A stretch of 64,000 nucleotides of DNA from Clostridiaceae bacterium (GTDB taxonomy: Bacteria; Bacillota; Clostridia; Lachnospirales; Lachnospiraceae), in assembly GCA_910574345.1 (NCBI GenBank), contig CAJSZV010000001.1, positions 41,126 to 105,125 on the forward strand. Direction: 5' to 3'. Of this stretch, positions 17,619 to 26,659 are shown piece by piece. The number at the start of each line of letters is the position of its first letter. Within the stretch, counting starts at the first letter, position 1. The position numbers and the translations under genes were made by a program. Below the pieces are notes generated by a model that ran no database searches, was not told the origin of the DNA, and saw only the letters and a program-made list of their open reading frames with translations.

Positions 17619-18983
17619 TTGGAAGAGAACGAGAAAGTGCTGATGTTTGAAAAGATGCCCATACCGCGGGCCGTGGCGAAACTGGCCATCCCCACAATCC
17701 TAAGCTCCCTGGTTATGGTAATCTATAACCTGGCTGACACTTACTTTGTGGGAATGATCAATGACCCGGTGCAGAATGCGGCTGTAACTCTGGCTTATCC
17801 GGTGCTGCTTGCCTTTAATGCGGTGAATAACCTTTTCGGTGTGGGAACCTCCAGCATGATGAGCAGAGCATTGGGACGCAAAGATTATGAGACGGTAAAG
17901 AGAAGTTCTGCTTTCGGATTCTACTGTTCTTTGTTCAGCGGGATTCTCTTTTCCGCCATGTGCACCATATTCAAAGCCCCCCTTTTAACCCTCTTGGGAG
18001 CAGATGAAATCACCAGAGCCGCCACGGACAGTTACATGCTGTGGACCGTGACCTGTGGTGCGGCGCCGTCCATCTTAAATGTGGTCATGGCCTATCTTGT
18101 GCGTTCCGAGGGCAATTCCCTTCATGCCAGCATCGGAACCATGAGCGGATGTTTCCTCAACATGATTCTGGATCCTATTTTCATCCTTCCCTGGGGACTT
18201 GACATGGGAGCCGCCGGAGCAGGACTTGCCACCTTCCTGTCCAACTGTTTTGCCTGCGGGTATTTCTTTGTGCTGATGTATGTGAAGAGAAAGCATACCT
18301 TTATCAGCCTCAGTCCGAAAAAGATCGGATTCGAGAGATTTATCGTCCTGGGTATCTGTGCAGTGGGAGTTCCTGCCTCCATCCAGAATCTTCTCAATGT
18401 GACAGGCAGTACCATCCTGAATAATTTTACATCCGGTTACGGCGCCGATGCCGTGGCCGCCATGGGGATAGCTCAGAAGATCAACATGGTGCCTTTCCAG
18501 ATCGCACTGGGATTCTCCCAGGGAGTTATGCCTCTCATCAGCTACACCTACGCCAGCGGCAATCACAGGAGGATGAAGGATACCATTCTATTTGCCGTAA
18601 AGATTATGCTGCCGGCCATGATCATCGTATCCGTCGGATATTTTGCGGGAGCCGGAGGGCTGATCCGCATGTTTATGGACAATGATGTGATTATCGCATA
18701 CGGGACCAGATTCTTAAGGGCCTTCTGTTTAAGCCAGCCTCTGATCTATCTGGACTTTTTGGCTGTAGGCGTGTTCCAGGCCCTGGGACTGGGGAAAAAC
18801 GCCCTGATCTTTGCCATTATGAGAAAGATTATCCTGGAGATTCCGGCCCTGTTTGTTCTCAATGCCCTGTTCCCCCTCTACGGGCTGCCCTACGCTCAGC
18901 CCATGGCGGAACTTGTGCTGGCAATTGCCGCAGTGGTAATGCTTAGGGGAATCTTTAAGAGGTGTCAGAAAGGAATGGAATAG
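17619..18983 (+). CDS. MATE-family multidrug/organic cation exporter
   Basis: Inner-membrane exporter of the MATE family, usually driven by Na+ or H+ gradients. The protein has about twelve hydrophobic segments in two related halves, with family-like patterns such as LAIPTILSSLVMVIYNLADT near the N terminus and GIAQKINMVPFQIALGFSQG in the second half. I start it at TTG 17619 (454 residues) because AAGGAG lies 11 nt upstream; an ATG six codons on is also possible. It has its own promoter and a terminator-like hairpin behind it. Substrates cannot be read from sequence. Confidence 0.85.
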   Translation: MEENEKVLMFEKMPIPRAVAKLAIPTILSSLVMVIYNLADTYFVGMINDPVQNAAVTLAYPVLLAFNAVNNLFGVGTSSMMSRALGRKDYETVKRSSAFGFYCSLFSGILFSAMCTIFKAPLLTLLGADEITRAATDSYMLWTVTCGAAPSILNVVMAYLVRSEGNSLHASIGTMSGCFLNMILDPIFILPWGLDMGAAGAGLATFLSNCFACGYFFVLMYVKRKHTFISLSPKKIGFERFIVLGICAVGVPASIQNLLNVTGSTILNNFTSGYGADAVAAMGIAQKINMVPFQIALGFSQGVMPLISYTYASGNHRRMKDTILFAVKIMLPAMIIVSVGYFAGAGGLIRMFMDNDVIIAYGTRFLRAFCLSQPLIYLDFLAVGVFQALGLGKNALIFAIMRKIILEIPALFVLNALFPLYGLPYAQPMAELVLAIAAVVMLRGIFKRCQKGME

Positions 18984-18993
18984 GATAGTCAGA

Positions 18994-19043
18994 CAATAAG
19001 CCGTCTTATTGAGAAAAAAGCATCAATAAGGCGGCTTGACATT
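18994..19043 (+). terminator. Terminator hairpin after the MATE gene
   Basis: AAGCCGTCTTATTGA pairs with TCAATAAGGCGGCTT (one G-U pair) around an A-rich loop. The T tract behind it is weak (ATTTTA). The 3' arm borders the -35 box of the feo promoter. Confidence 0.6.
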
Positions 19044-19089
19044 TTATGGATGTTAGCGTATGATAACTAAGGAAATGATAATCAATATC
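19036..19089 (+). promoter_or_regulatory. feo promoter with Fur box
   Basis: TTGACA (19036-19041) and TATGAT (19059-19064) are 17 bp apart. Directly downstream, GGAAATGATAATCAATATC (19071-19089) matches the classical 19-bp Fur box at 16 of 19 positions. A repressor there would block initiation or early elongation, so the feoA-feoA-feoB genes are probably induced under iron limitation. Confidence 0.75.
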
Positions 19090-19110
19090 AAATTAAACAA
19101 AAGGAGTGAC

Positions 19111-19332
19111 ATGTCTATGCCGTTGGCTATGGTTGCAGAAGGCGAGACCAGGATAATTACGGATTTCAAGGGCCGGGAAAAGACGAATCGGCATCTGCAG
19201 GATCTTGGTTTTGTCAGAGGTGAGAAAGTACGTGTTTTGGGTGAGAACGGAGGAGGCATGATTCTTATGGTGAAAGATGTGAAAATAGCCTTGAACAGAG
19301 GGCTGGCTCAAAGAATCATGGTGGAAGATTAA
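19111..19332 (+). CDS. feoA: FeoA-family ferrous iron transport protein (first copy)
   Basis: Small cytoplasmic SH3-like protein that supports FeoB-mediated Fe2+ uptake. The 73-residue product has the typical FeoA pattern: MPLAMVAEGE at the start, then DLGFVRGEKVRVLGE and ALNRGLAQRIMV. The ATG at 19111 follows AAGGAG by 4 nt; an upstream in-frame ATG at 19060 overlaps the promoter and Fur box and is rejected. It heads a feoA-feoA-feoB operon under the Fur box. Two separate feoA genes are common in clostridia. Confidence 0.88.
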   Translation: MSMPLAMVAEGETRIITDFKGREKTNRHLQDLGFVRGEKVRVLGENGGGMILMVKDVKIALNRGLAQRIMVED

Positions 19333-19359
19333 ATGATTTTCGCAAGGGAGGATGAGAGA

Positions 19360-19584
19360 ATGACATTGAGAGAGCTGAGACCGGGGCAAAAGGGAAAGGT
19401 AACGGCCATAGGAACTACAGGCCCTATGAAGAGGAGGATTATGGACATGGGAGTGACTCCGGGGGTTGAGGTGAGGGTGATTAAGACGGCTCCCCTGGGC
19501 GATCCTATTGAGGTCAATGTGAGGGGATATGAGTTGAGTCTCAGAAAAGAAGAGGCTGCCCAGGTGTGTATAGAAGTTAGCTGA
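19360..19584 (+). CDS. feoA: FeoA-family ferrous iron transport protein (second copy)
   Basis: The 74-residue product is a second SH3-like FeoA with the signature MDMGVTPGVEVRVIKTAPLG and a C-terminal ELSLRKEEAAQV. It is more canonical than the first copy. The ATG at 19360 has GGGAGG 7-12 nt upstream; a longer in-frame start at 19333 lacks a site. It lies 26 bp before feoB, in the same operon, and probably contacts the FeoB cytoplasmic domain. Confidence 0.88.
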   Translation: MTLRELRPGQKGKVTAIGTTGPMKRRIMDMGVTPGVEVRVIKTAPLGDPIEVNVRGYELSLRKEEAAQVCIEVS

Positions 19585-19610
19585 AACTAACCAAAAGGAG
19601 AATGAAAAAG

Positions 19611-21659
19611 ATGAGTATAACAATTGCCTTGGCAGGCAACCCCAATTGCGGGAAGACTACACTATTTAATGAGATCACCGGTTCGAAGCAGCATGTGGGG
19701 AACTGGCCCGGAGTTACGGTGGAGAAAAAGGACGGCGTCTGCAGGGGGGACAAAGAAGTAATCATTATGGATCTTCCGGGAACTTATTCCCTGTCGCCCT
19801 ACTCGGCGGAGGAGATCATTGCCAGAGATTATATTGTAAAGGAAAAACCGGATGCAGTCATCAATATCGTGGACGGCACCAGCATAGAGAGAAACCTGTA
19901 TCTGACCATACAGATTATGGAGACCCGGATTCCCATGGTAGTGGCCATGAACATGATGGATGAGGTGGAGGAAAGAGGCGACGAGATCGACTGCGCTAAG
20001 ATGTCCGGGCTCTTAGGCGTGCCTGTGGTTCCCATTGTGGCGAGGACGGGAAAAGGGCTGAAGGAGTTGATGGAGACTGCCATTGCTGCGGCGAAGGAGC
20101 ATAAGAAGCCGGAACTGCCCCGGATTTTTGACAAGGAGTTAGCGGATGCTATCTCAGCAGTGGCAGATGTCCTGGGCGGTGCGGATTCTGACGAAAATAA
20201 CTGGAAAGCCATTAAGCTTGCGGAGAACGACGACCTAATCGAGGCGGGAATATCCGAGGATAAGAAGCGGTCTGTGGAGGAACTTGTAAAAGCGGTCAAC
20301 AAGATTGCAGGCGGGGATGCAGAGGCTAAGATTGCAGACAGCCGCTATCAGTACATAGCAAAGCTTGTGAAAGAATGTGTGAAGAAAAGCGGGAAAGGAC
20401 ATGTGGAGACTAAGTCCGACAAGCTGGATAAGATACTGACCAATCGTATCCTGGCTCTGCCGATTTTTGCAGGAATCATGTACATCCTTTTTGCATGTAC
20501 CTTCAGTGAGAATTTTCTGTTTATACCGGAACTTCCAAGTCCGGGAGTCTGGCTGGCCGGGATTGTGGAGGAAGTGTGGGCTTTAGCAGCTGACGGTGTA
20601 ATCGGGGCGGTAGAAGGTATGGGAGCCTCTGAGTGGGCCATGGGCCTGGTCAGCAGCTGCCTTGACGGCGTGGGAGCAGTGTTTGGGTTTTTGCCTCTGG
20701 TACTGGTATTGTTCCTTCTCATGTCCTTTTTGGAGGACAGCGGCTATATGGCCAGAGTCGCCTTTGTTATGGATCGGATTTTCCGTCATTTCGGCTTAAG
20801 CGGACGTTCCTTTATCCCTATGCTTATGGGATTCGGATGTTCCGTACCGGCCCTTATGGCTTCCCGTACCCTGGAAAGTGACAAAGACCGAAAGATTACC
20901 ATGATGATTACCCCTTTTATGTCCTGCGGGGCGAAGCTGCCCATCTATGCCATGTTTGCGGCTACCCTGTTTGCGGACAGCAATCAGACCATGGTGATAT
21001 TCTCCATCTACATGTTAGGTATTATTGTGGCCGTTTTAGGCGCCCTGATTTTAAATAGGTTTGCATTTAGAAGCGAGACTTCCAATTTTATCATGGAGCT
21101 GCCCCAGTACCGTATCCCAACCTTAAAGAGTGTTCTGATTCACGCCTGGGAGAAAGTAAAGGGCTTTGCCGTCAAGGCCGGAACCGTAATTTTTGCCTCT
21201 ACTGTGCTGATCTGGTTTTTGTCCAACTTTAACTTTAGCGGCATGTGCGATATGGAGGAGAGTCTCCTTGCGGCAATCGGAAACGGGATCAAATGGATCT
21301 TTGCTCCTTTGGGATTTGCAGACTGGAGGGCTTCTGTAGGCGTGGTAACCGGGTGGATTGCCAAGGAGAACATCGTGGCGACCTTCGGACAGCTCTTTGG
21401 AAATGTAAGCGAGGAGACCGTGGAGGCCATTATGGCAGGCGAGGAGGCCCTTCCGGCAATCGGAGAAGTATTCAACCAGGTATCCGCATATTCTTATATG
21501 GCGTTTAATTTGCTGTGCATGCCCTGTTTCGCCGCGGTCGGCGCCATGAAGAGGGAGTATGGTTCCTGGAAATGGACTCTCAGGGCCGTAGGATTCCAGA
21601 TGGTGACTGCTTATGTGGTGGCGCTGCTGATCAATGTAGTGGGAAGTATGTTATTTTAA
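19611..21659 (+). CDS. feoB: Ferrous iron transporter FeoB
   Basis: Membrane Fe2+ transporter with an N-terminal G-protein domain. The 682-residue product shows G1 GNPNCGKT, G3 DLPGTYSL and an NMMD G4-like motif in the first 130 residues, a helical spacer to about residue 270, then about eight to ten membrane segments in two gate repeats, with FIPMLMGFGCSVPA between them. Of two nearby ATGs I prefer 19611, since GGAG lies 10 nt upstream, against only 1 nt for 19602. Its length is normal for clostridial FeoB. Transcription probably continues into the Fur-like gene. Confidence 0.93.
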   Translation: MSITIALAGNPNCGKTTLFNEITGSKQHVGNWPGVTVEKKDGVCRGDKEVIIMDLPGTYSLSPYSAEEIIARDYIVKEKPDAVINIVDGTSIERNLYLTIQIMETRIPMVVAMNMMDEVEERGDEIDCAKMSGLLGVPVVPIVARTGKGLKELMETAIAAAKEHKKPELPRIFDKELADAISAVADVLGGADSDENNWKAIKLAENDDLIEAGISEDKKRSVEELVKAVNKIAGGDAEAKIADSRYQYIAKLVKECVKKSGKGHVETKSDKLDKILTNRILALPIFAGIMYILFACTFSENFLFIPELPSPGVWLAGIVEEVWALAADGVIGAVEGMGASEWAMGLVSSCLDGVGAVFGFLPLVLVLFLLMSFLEDSGYMARVAFVMDRIFRHFGLSGRSFIPMLMGFGCSVPALMASRTLESDKDRKITMMITPFMSCGAKLPIYAMFAATLFADSNQTMVIFSIYMLGIIVAVLGALILNRFAFRSETSNFIMELPQYRIPTLKSVLIHAWEKVKGFAVKAGTVIFASTVLIWFLSNFNFSGMCDMEESLLAAIGNGIKWIFAPLGFADWRASVGVVTGWIAKENIVATFGQLFGNVSEETVEAIMAGEEALPAIGEVFNQVSAYSYMAFNLLCMPCFAAVGAMKREYGSWKWTLRAVGFQMVTAYVVALLINVVGSMLF

Positions 21660-21748
21660 ATAGGAACCGGGTGCTCTCGGAAAACCGGCCCGGAATGGGT
21701 GCGGAAAAGGTTCCGGGAGTGCTCCAACAAGGAAAAGGAGGGGAACAC

Positions 21749-22012
21749 TTGTCGATCCAGGATAAGAAAAGCTGCATTTTGCAGGAACTGAAGAAAAAAG
21801 GCTGCCGAATCACCAACCAGAGAAAGATATTGATCGATATTATTCTGAGAGATGAGTGCTGCAGCTGCAAGGAAATCTATTACCAGGCCATCAAGGAGGA
21901 TCCGGATATCGGCATGGCTACGGTCTATCGGATGATCAAAACCCTGGAGGAGACCCGGCTGATTCAAAGGAAAAATATGTACCGCATTGATCTGGAGGGT
22001 GCAAGGGCGTGA
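21749..22012 (+). CDS. Short Fur-family-like protein (DNA-binding domain only)
   Basis: The 87-residue product matches the N-terminal winged-helix half of Fur/PerR regulators (CRITNQRKILIDIIL, CSCKEIYYQAIK, MATVYRMIKTLEE). It stops just after the wing, so the dimerisation and metal-binding half is missing. The start is a TTG at 21749 with AAGGAGGGG before it. It follows feoB by 89 bp and is probably in the feo operon. It may be a natural short regulator or a truncated gene. Without the metal site, direct Fe2+ sensing is doubtful. Next to it the feo promoter carries a Fur box. Confidence 0.75.
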   Translation: MSIQDKKSCILQELKKKGCRITNQRKILIDIILRDECCSCKEIYYQAIKEDPDIGMATVYRMIKTLEETRLIQRKNMYRIDLEGARA

Positions 22013-22049
22013 AGTGAAGAGAAAGAAGAGTGAATACTGTCCATACCAT

Positions 22050-22082
22050 GGGGCTGTTGCATTAAAATTGTGTAACAGTCCC
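22050..22082. terminator. Hairpin between convergent genes
   Basis: GGGGCTGTTGC pairs with GTAACAGTCCC (two G-U pairs) around an A/T-rich loop. It lies between the Fur-like gene and the convergent LysR gene and could end both, although no clear T tract follows on either strand. Confidence 0.45.
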
Positions 22083-22087
22083 ATTCC

Positions 22088-22993
22088 TTACAAAATGAGA
22101 GGTTTAGAAAAGAAAGAATTTCTGATCAAGGCAGCGGCTCTGCTCTTTTGTGCAGTATCCAGGCCGACTGCCGGGTATGCAGCGGCGATCCATATACAGC
22201 CGGTATCCGACAGGGGAAAGCTGCACAGTCCTTGTTCTGGCTGTGTCACCGTACTGGGCAGAATTGCCAGCTTCTGCTGATGATGCAGAAAAGCAAACAG
22301 AGTATGCAGCTGATCGCAGGTTGATTTTTCAGTATCCGCAAGAAACTTTGATACTGCCTGAAAGAGCTCATCTTCACCGCCATATAGAATATATGACAGG
22401 TCCGGCTGATTCTTTAAGTCAGATACGGAAACTTTACCACCGGCAGCTATAATGCCCTGTGCCAGGGGATTGTCGTCAGCCATTGAAACTACCCATTTAT
22501 CCTGACAGAGAGTCTGCCTGCAGATTCCGTCCTCTTTATTCTGAAATGGCGATACGGTATACCAGCAGTATAAATCCAGACCCTCTTGCATCATTTCATT
22601 CAAACTCGGGAATGTCTTCCGTTCCTGAAATCTTATCTTCTTATCTATGCCTCCCAAACTCTCCAACACATTTCCCATGGAGATGATTTGTGCTCCCAGA
22701 GCCGGTGAAAAAGCGATTTCGAAAGCTCTGTCTCTTACCATTTGCAGCACACTTCCGGGGATTCCGCGAAATTCCGCCAAAAGCTTCCGACACGCTGCCT
22801 GGTAGTATTCTCCGGCTTCCGTAAGAACCATATGGCGGTGCTGGCGATAAAAAAGCGGCACTTCAAATTCCTTCTCAAGATGTTGGATTGCTACACTGAG
22901 TGTTGACTGTGATATGCCAAGTATTTCCGCAGCATTTCGGAGTCCGCCGCATTCGCAGACAGTCGTAAAATAAATCATTTGTTGAATTTTCAT
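22088..22993 (-). CDS. LysR-family transcriptional regulator (downstream of the pair)
   Basis: The 301-residue protein has the LysR N-terminal helix-turn-helix (FTTVCECGGLRNAAEILG, QSTLSVAIQHLEKE) followed by a diverged substrate-binding domain. The ATG at 22993 follows CGGAGAAC and overlaps the stop of the upstream LysR gene by 4 bp, so the two regulators are co-transcribed. I rejected the longer reading frame that extends through that gene. Two LysR paralogues in one operon suggest hetero-regulation of the divergent esterase/permease operon. The effector is unknown. Confidence 0.82.
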   Translation of the reverse strand: MKIQQMIYFTTVCECGGLRNAAEILGISQSTLSVAIQHLEKEFEVPLFYRQHRHMVLTEAGEYYQAACRKLLAEFRGIPGSVLQMVRDRAFEIAFSPALGAQIISMGNVLESLGGIDKKIRFQERKTFPSLNEMMQEGLDLYCWYTVSPFQNKEDGICRQTLCQDKWVVSMADDNPLAQGIIAAGGKVSVSDLKNQPDLSYILYGGEDELFQAVSKFLADTEKSTCDQLHTLFAFLHHQQKLAILPSTVTQPEQGLCSFPLSDTGCIWIAAAYPAVGLDTAQKSRAAALIRNSFFSKPLIL

Positions 22994-23868
22994 TGATGTT
23001 CTCCGTTTAATTCCCCATAGATAAAATCCATCAGGAGGTATTCTGCCTCCGTAAGCCGGTGATCCTTTCTCCACCAAAATCCCATATGCATATAACGTGC
23101 CGGAAGAAGAGGGACCCCGCATAAAGGGGGATTGCTTTTAATCACACGACTGAGAAGAAAAGTGTCAGCAATTCCTTTTTTTGCCAGTTCAATCAGGGAA
23201 TGGAGCCCCTTGGCATAAAGAATAATGTTCGGCTTGATATGAGCCCGCTCAAAATTCTTTCGAATTTGGCTGTGGCGGTCAAACCCATGATTCATTACTG
23301 CCAGAGGACGATCTGCAATATCCGTAACTCGGATACTGTGGCGGCAGGACAGAGGATTATCCGGATTGGTGCAATACTGCTGTTCTTCTTCGATAAACAA
23401 CCGTGCTTCCTCTTCCTTTGGATTGATGTATTCCAGGCTTCCAAATGCCAAATCGACTTTGTTCTGACGCAAAAGATCACTGCTTTGGGAACTGGAAGAT
23501 GTCACGCCGCCAACAGTAATATCAGGATAGCGAATACGGAAGCGGTTGATGGCTTCCAACAAAAGAGCAGAGGATTGAATGTTCCTTGCCAGGATAATCG
23601 TCTTTTTAGAGCCAAAATTATGCATATCATGTTCCAGGCGATCCATGGAATACAGAAACGGACAAAGCTTCTCATACAGAGCCGCTCCATGAGCAGTCGG
23701 GTACAGACGCTGGTGCAGTCGGATAAAAAGAGGAAAGCCCAGTTCCCGTTCCAACCGCTGAATCGCGATTGTTATGGTGGACTGTGCGGTATGCAGTTGA
23801 CGTGCTGCATCACTGATGCTCATCCGTCGATATACCTCGCAAAAATATCTCATCTGAAAATCCTCCAT
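22990..23868 (-). CDS. LysR-family transcriptional regulator (upstream of the pair)
   Basis: The 292-residue protein has a LysR helix-turn-helix (MSISDAARQLHTAQSTITIA, then QRLERELGFPLF) and an effector domain (from about residue 90) of ordinary length. It starts at 23868 behind GGAGACG, has its own promoter, and is divergent from the esterase gene at 24011 with a 142-bp shared control region. This is the classical LysR layout, so it probably controls that operon. The C-terminal WWRKDHRLTEAEY stretch is typical. Confidence 0.87.
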   Translation of the reverse strand: MEDFQMRYFCEVYRRMSISDAARQLHTAQSTITIAIQRLERELGFPLFIRLHQRLYPTAHGAALYEKLCPFLYSMDRLEHDMHNFGSKKTIILARNIQSSALLLEAINRFRIRYPDITVGGVTSSSSQSSDLLRQNKVDLAFGSLEYINPKEEEARLFIEEEQQYCTNPDNPLSCRHSIRVTDIADRPLAVMNHGFDRHSQIRKNFERAHIKPNIILYAKGLHSLIELAKKGIADTFLLSRVIKSNPPLCGVPLLPARYMHMGFWWRKDHRLTEAEYLLMDFIYGELNGEHQ

Positions 23869-23903
23869 AGCGTCTCCAATCGTTCGTTTATATCTATGAC
23901 TTG

Positions 23904-23970
23904 ATTATAACTCTCTATTTTACAACTTTCAAGCGTCATGCTATAAATAAATCACAATAACTACGTAGTT
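23904..23970. promoter_or_regulatory. Divergent overlapping promoters and palindrome of the LysR/esterase pair
   Basis: On the minus strand TTGAAA (23927-23932) and TATAAT (23904-23909) are 17 bp apart and serve the LysR genes. On the plus strand TTTACA (23919-23924) and TATAAA (23942-23947) are 17 bp apart and serve the esterase. The two promoters overlap, so occupancy of one hinders the other. AACTACGTAGTT (23959-23970) is a perfect palindrome just downstream of the plus-strand -10 and is a candidate operator. Confidence 0.6.
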
Positions 23971-24010
23971 TTCAAAAAATTTTAACGGCGGCATAATCAT
24001 AGGAGGTAAA

Positions 24011-25237
24011 ATGTGTATGCTGATACAGACAAAAGCGCAATACTATTCCAGTGTCGGAACTATTTACTGCAAACCCGGATGTTATACTGCTTTTTTGGGA
24101 CGTCATACATGGCAGTTAACGCATGCACCGAGGGAGGCGTCCGGCGATTGCATGTTGAGTCATGCCGATCTGGAAACAATCTTTTCGCCTGATTGGTCAT
24201 GGAGAGAGGAGGAAGGGAAACTCTTTATCATTGTCAATGATCTCGAAATTCAGATCGGTGACAAAGAGAGTCTTGTCTCTGTCCGGTCTAAGGATAAACC
24301 GGAGACATGCCAAAAGGATATGAAAACTCCGGCAGGCCGATTCGACGGTGAATGGTTTCTTCCAATGAAAGGCTTTTTCAAAGAAGTTTTAGGCAATCAT
24401 TTTGCTTACAGTGATCCCTATTACATGATAAGTGATACGTTGGAGGAAATCGACAGAAAGAAAGCTTGGCTTTATATGGACATCATCCTTTCCGGGCGGA
24501 AAACATATGGGGATTTTTATGAAACATTCTGGTATGAGGAGACGCAGCGCATCGTGCCATACAGGCTCTACATTCCCACTACATACCGCGAAGGAACTCC
24601 ATCCAAATTAATTGTCGGCCTTCACGGAGCCAACAGTGACCATAACGCCATTTTTGAACGCAGCAACGGAAAGCTTGCCAGGCTGGCAGAAGAACGCGGA
24701 TATATCATTCTTGCTGTCAACGGTCTGTATTACCGGTCTTTCTATGGCTATTGTTATCCGACCAGCGGAGGCGTTAATAGCCGCAATATCAAAGGAAACG
24801 AAGAAAATCCTCTGATGCTTACGGACGTGCAGTTAAAAGAACGCTGGCTCAGCCAGAACTGTATTATGGCAACCATTGATACCGTAATGAAAAACTATGC
24901 CATTGATAAAGAAAAAATTTTCATGATGGGAAATAGCATGGGAGGCGCCGGCACGATCTGGTTAGCTGGGCAGAATCCTGGCATGTTCCGGGCGATCAGC
25001 CCCAGCGGCGGCAATGTCAGCCCCAGATATTTCCAGGTAGAGAGCCTGGGCGACACACCTGTCCTGTTTGTTGTAGGAACTGAAGATGATTTCGGTGCCT
25101 ATCATCAGGATGATGCTGCCGAAGAATTTGTAAAACGCGGGAGCAATTATACCATGTGCTATGTAGGCGGCGGAAACCACAGTTTTGCATGGAGTTATGC
25201 GCTGAACCAGGTGTTTGATTTCTTTGATAAACAATAA
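24011..25237 (+). CDS. Alpha/beta-hydrolase esterase with N-terminal copper-amine-oxidase-like domain
   Basis: The last 230 or so residues are a serine hydrolase of the PHB-depolymerase/feruloyl-esterase type: LHGANSDH oxyanion loop, GNSMGGAG nucleophile elbow, a GTEDDF acid region and a final GGGNHSFAW with the His. Residues about 10-145 resemble the copper-amine-oxidase N-terminal domain, a small substrate- or wall-binding module (GEWFLPMKGFFKEVLGN). No signal peptide is obvious. AGGAGGT at 24001 serves either ATG 24011 or ATG 24017. It is followed 23 bp later by a permease, so the pair may cleave and import an ester-linked acid. Confidence 0.72.
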   Translation: MCMLIQTKAQYYSSVGTIYCKPGCYTAFLGRHTWQLTHAPREASGDCMLSHADLETIFSPDWSWREEEGKLFIIVNDLEIQIGDKESLVSVRSKDKPETCQKDMKTPAGRFDGEWFLPMKGFFKEVLGNHFAYSDPYYMISDTLEEIDRKKAWLYMDIILSGRKTYGDFYETFWYEETQRIVPYRLYIPTTYREGTPSKLIVGLHGANSDHNAIFERSNGKLARLAEERGYIILAVNGLYYRSFYGYCYPTSGGVNSRNIKGNEENPLMLTDVQLKERWLSQNCIMATIDTVMKNYAIDKEKIFMMGNSMGGAGTIWLAGQNPGMFRAISPSGGNVSPRYFQVESLGDTPVLFVVGTEDDFGAYHQDDAAEEFVKRGSNYTMCYVGGGNHSFAWSYALNQVFDFFDKQ

Positions 25238-25260
25238 GAGAACCGATAGGAGGTTATAAA

Positions 25261-26535
25261 ATGTCACCTGTTGCAATTACCATACTTGTACTTATTGTTA
25301 CGATTATTATGTTTATGAGCGGAAAATTTCCTTTCGCCCTGCCGGCTGCCGGAGCTTGTGTTGTTCTCTATATGACCGGCGTATTGAAAGCCAATCAGGC
25401 GTTTGCCGGTTTTCAGAATACCAATGTCATATTGATCTTTGCTATGATGATCGTCACCGGCGGGCTGAATCGAACCAATTTTGCCGCCCATGTCACAAAA
25501 TTCGCTTATCGTTTTAGCAAAAGTGAGCAAAGCATCATCATTGGTCTTTATCTGATGGTAGGCATTCTTAGCCAGTTTATGAACGCGGCTGTTGCGTTGG
25601 CAATCTTAATGCCCATTATTTATTCTGTATGTGATGAATTAAAAACCACACCGACTCGGATTATCTTTCCCGTAACCATCGGTGCTTTAAGCTGGGTGGG
25701 CTGGTTCCCGGTTGCCAACGGAGCATCGGCCTATGGACGCTATAATGGATTCCTGGAAACTCTGGGTGCCACAGAGCGATTGGGAATCTGGGATTTATGG
25801 TACGGACGTCTTCCAGCCGTCATTCTCTGTACGCTGTTTATGCTGTTCCTTGGATGGAAAATGGCTCCTAAAATGCCTTCTGTGGCCGTTCAGGAAGTTA
25901 AGATCAGAAGCAATGATAAAAAAGCATTGTCTCCTCAAAAAGAAAAGCTGGCTTACATCATTTTTGTACTTACCACTGCAGGCATGCTCATCGGAAGCCT
26001 GATTCATGTTGATTCCTGGGTAGTTGCCAGTCTGGGAGCAATGGCCATGTGCTTATTCGGCATCCTCAACGACCGGGAAGCTTTTGGTTCTGTAAACTGG
26101 AATATCGTATTTCTCATGGCTGGTTCTCTGGGCATCGCCAACGCACTGGCAGAGACAGGAGCCGCGGAGTTGGTTGGAAACTGGCTTCAGTCAGCCATGG
26201 GAGGAATTACCAACCCCTATATTATCGGAGCTATTTTCTTCGTTCTCCCGTTCCTGCTGACCCAGATTATGTCTAACACGGCCGTAGACAATGTATTTAC
26301 ACCGCTAGCTATTATGGTTTGTATGTCTCTTAAAATGAATCCTATCGGTGTACTGTGCATCCTGCGTGTAGCCGGCTCCTGTTCCTTCTTTACGCCCATG
26401 GCAAGCCCGGCAATTGCCTATGTAATGCCTGCAGGCGGCTATTCGGTCAAGGATCTGATAAAAATGAGCTGGCTTCCCTGCCTGATTCTTGGAACTACCT
26501 GCGTGCTGTTTTGCATGACCGTATTTCCGGCATAA
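25261..26535 (+). CDS. SLC13/DASS-type anion permease
   Basis: The 424-residue protein has about eleven to twelve hydrophobic segments and looks like an ion-transporter-superfamily carrier for di- or tricarboxylates or similar anions (for example FQNTNVILIFAMMIVTGGL near residue 60 and LTQIMSNTAVDNVFTPLAIM near residue 335, the latter like the conserved SNTA motif). AGGAGG precedes the start. It is in one operon with the esterase. The cargo is unknown; an acid released by the esterase is an inference. Confidence 0.78.
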   Translation: MSPVAITILVLIVTIIMFMSGKFPFALPAAGACVVLYMTGVLKANQAFAGFQNTNVILIFAMMIVTGGLNRTNFAAHVTKFAYRFSKSEQSIIIGLYLMVGILSQFMNAAVALAILMPIIYSVCDELKTTPTRIIFPVTIGALSWVGWFPVANGASAYGRYNGFLETLGATERLGIWDLWYGRLPAVILCTLFMLFLGWKMAPKMPSVAVQEVKIRSNDKKALSPQKEKLAYIIFVLTTAGMLIGSLIHVDSWVVASLGAMAMCLFGILNDREAFGSVNWNIVFLMAGSLGIANALAETGAAELVGNWLQSAMGGITNPYIIGAIFFVLPFLLTQIMSNTAVDNVFTPLAIMVCMSLKMNPIGVLCILRVAGSCSFFTPMASPAIAYVMPAGGYSVKDLIKMSWLPCLILGTTCVLFCMTVFPA

Positions 26536-26611
26536 AACAAAAAAAGAAGCAAAGAGCATGCCCCGTCACAGCATGGGATTTAAAATGGGCATATGCAGCT
26601 ATTTTTGGTGT

Positions 26612-26659
26612 GAGGAGTGACCGCTCTGAGACGGTCGCTCCTCTTTCTTATTGCTTTTT
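26612..26659 (+). terminator. Terminator of the esterase/permease operon
   Basis: GAGGAGTGACCG pairs with CGGTCGCTCCTC around an 8-nt loop, followed by TTTCTTATTGCTTTTTTTT. The T-rich tail overlaps the -35 region of the next promoter. Confidence 0.85.

Noticed and set aside
22050..22082. Insertion-sequence end resembling GGGCTGTTGC termini
   Set aside because: No transposase, partner end or target duplication was found; a simple intergenic hairpin explains it.
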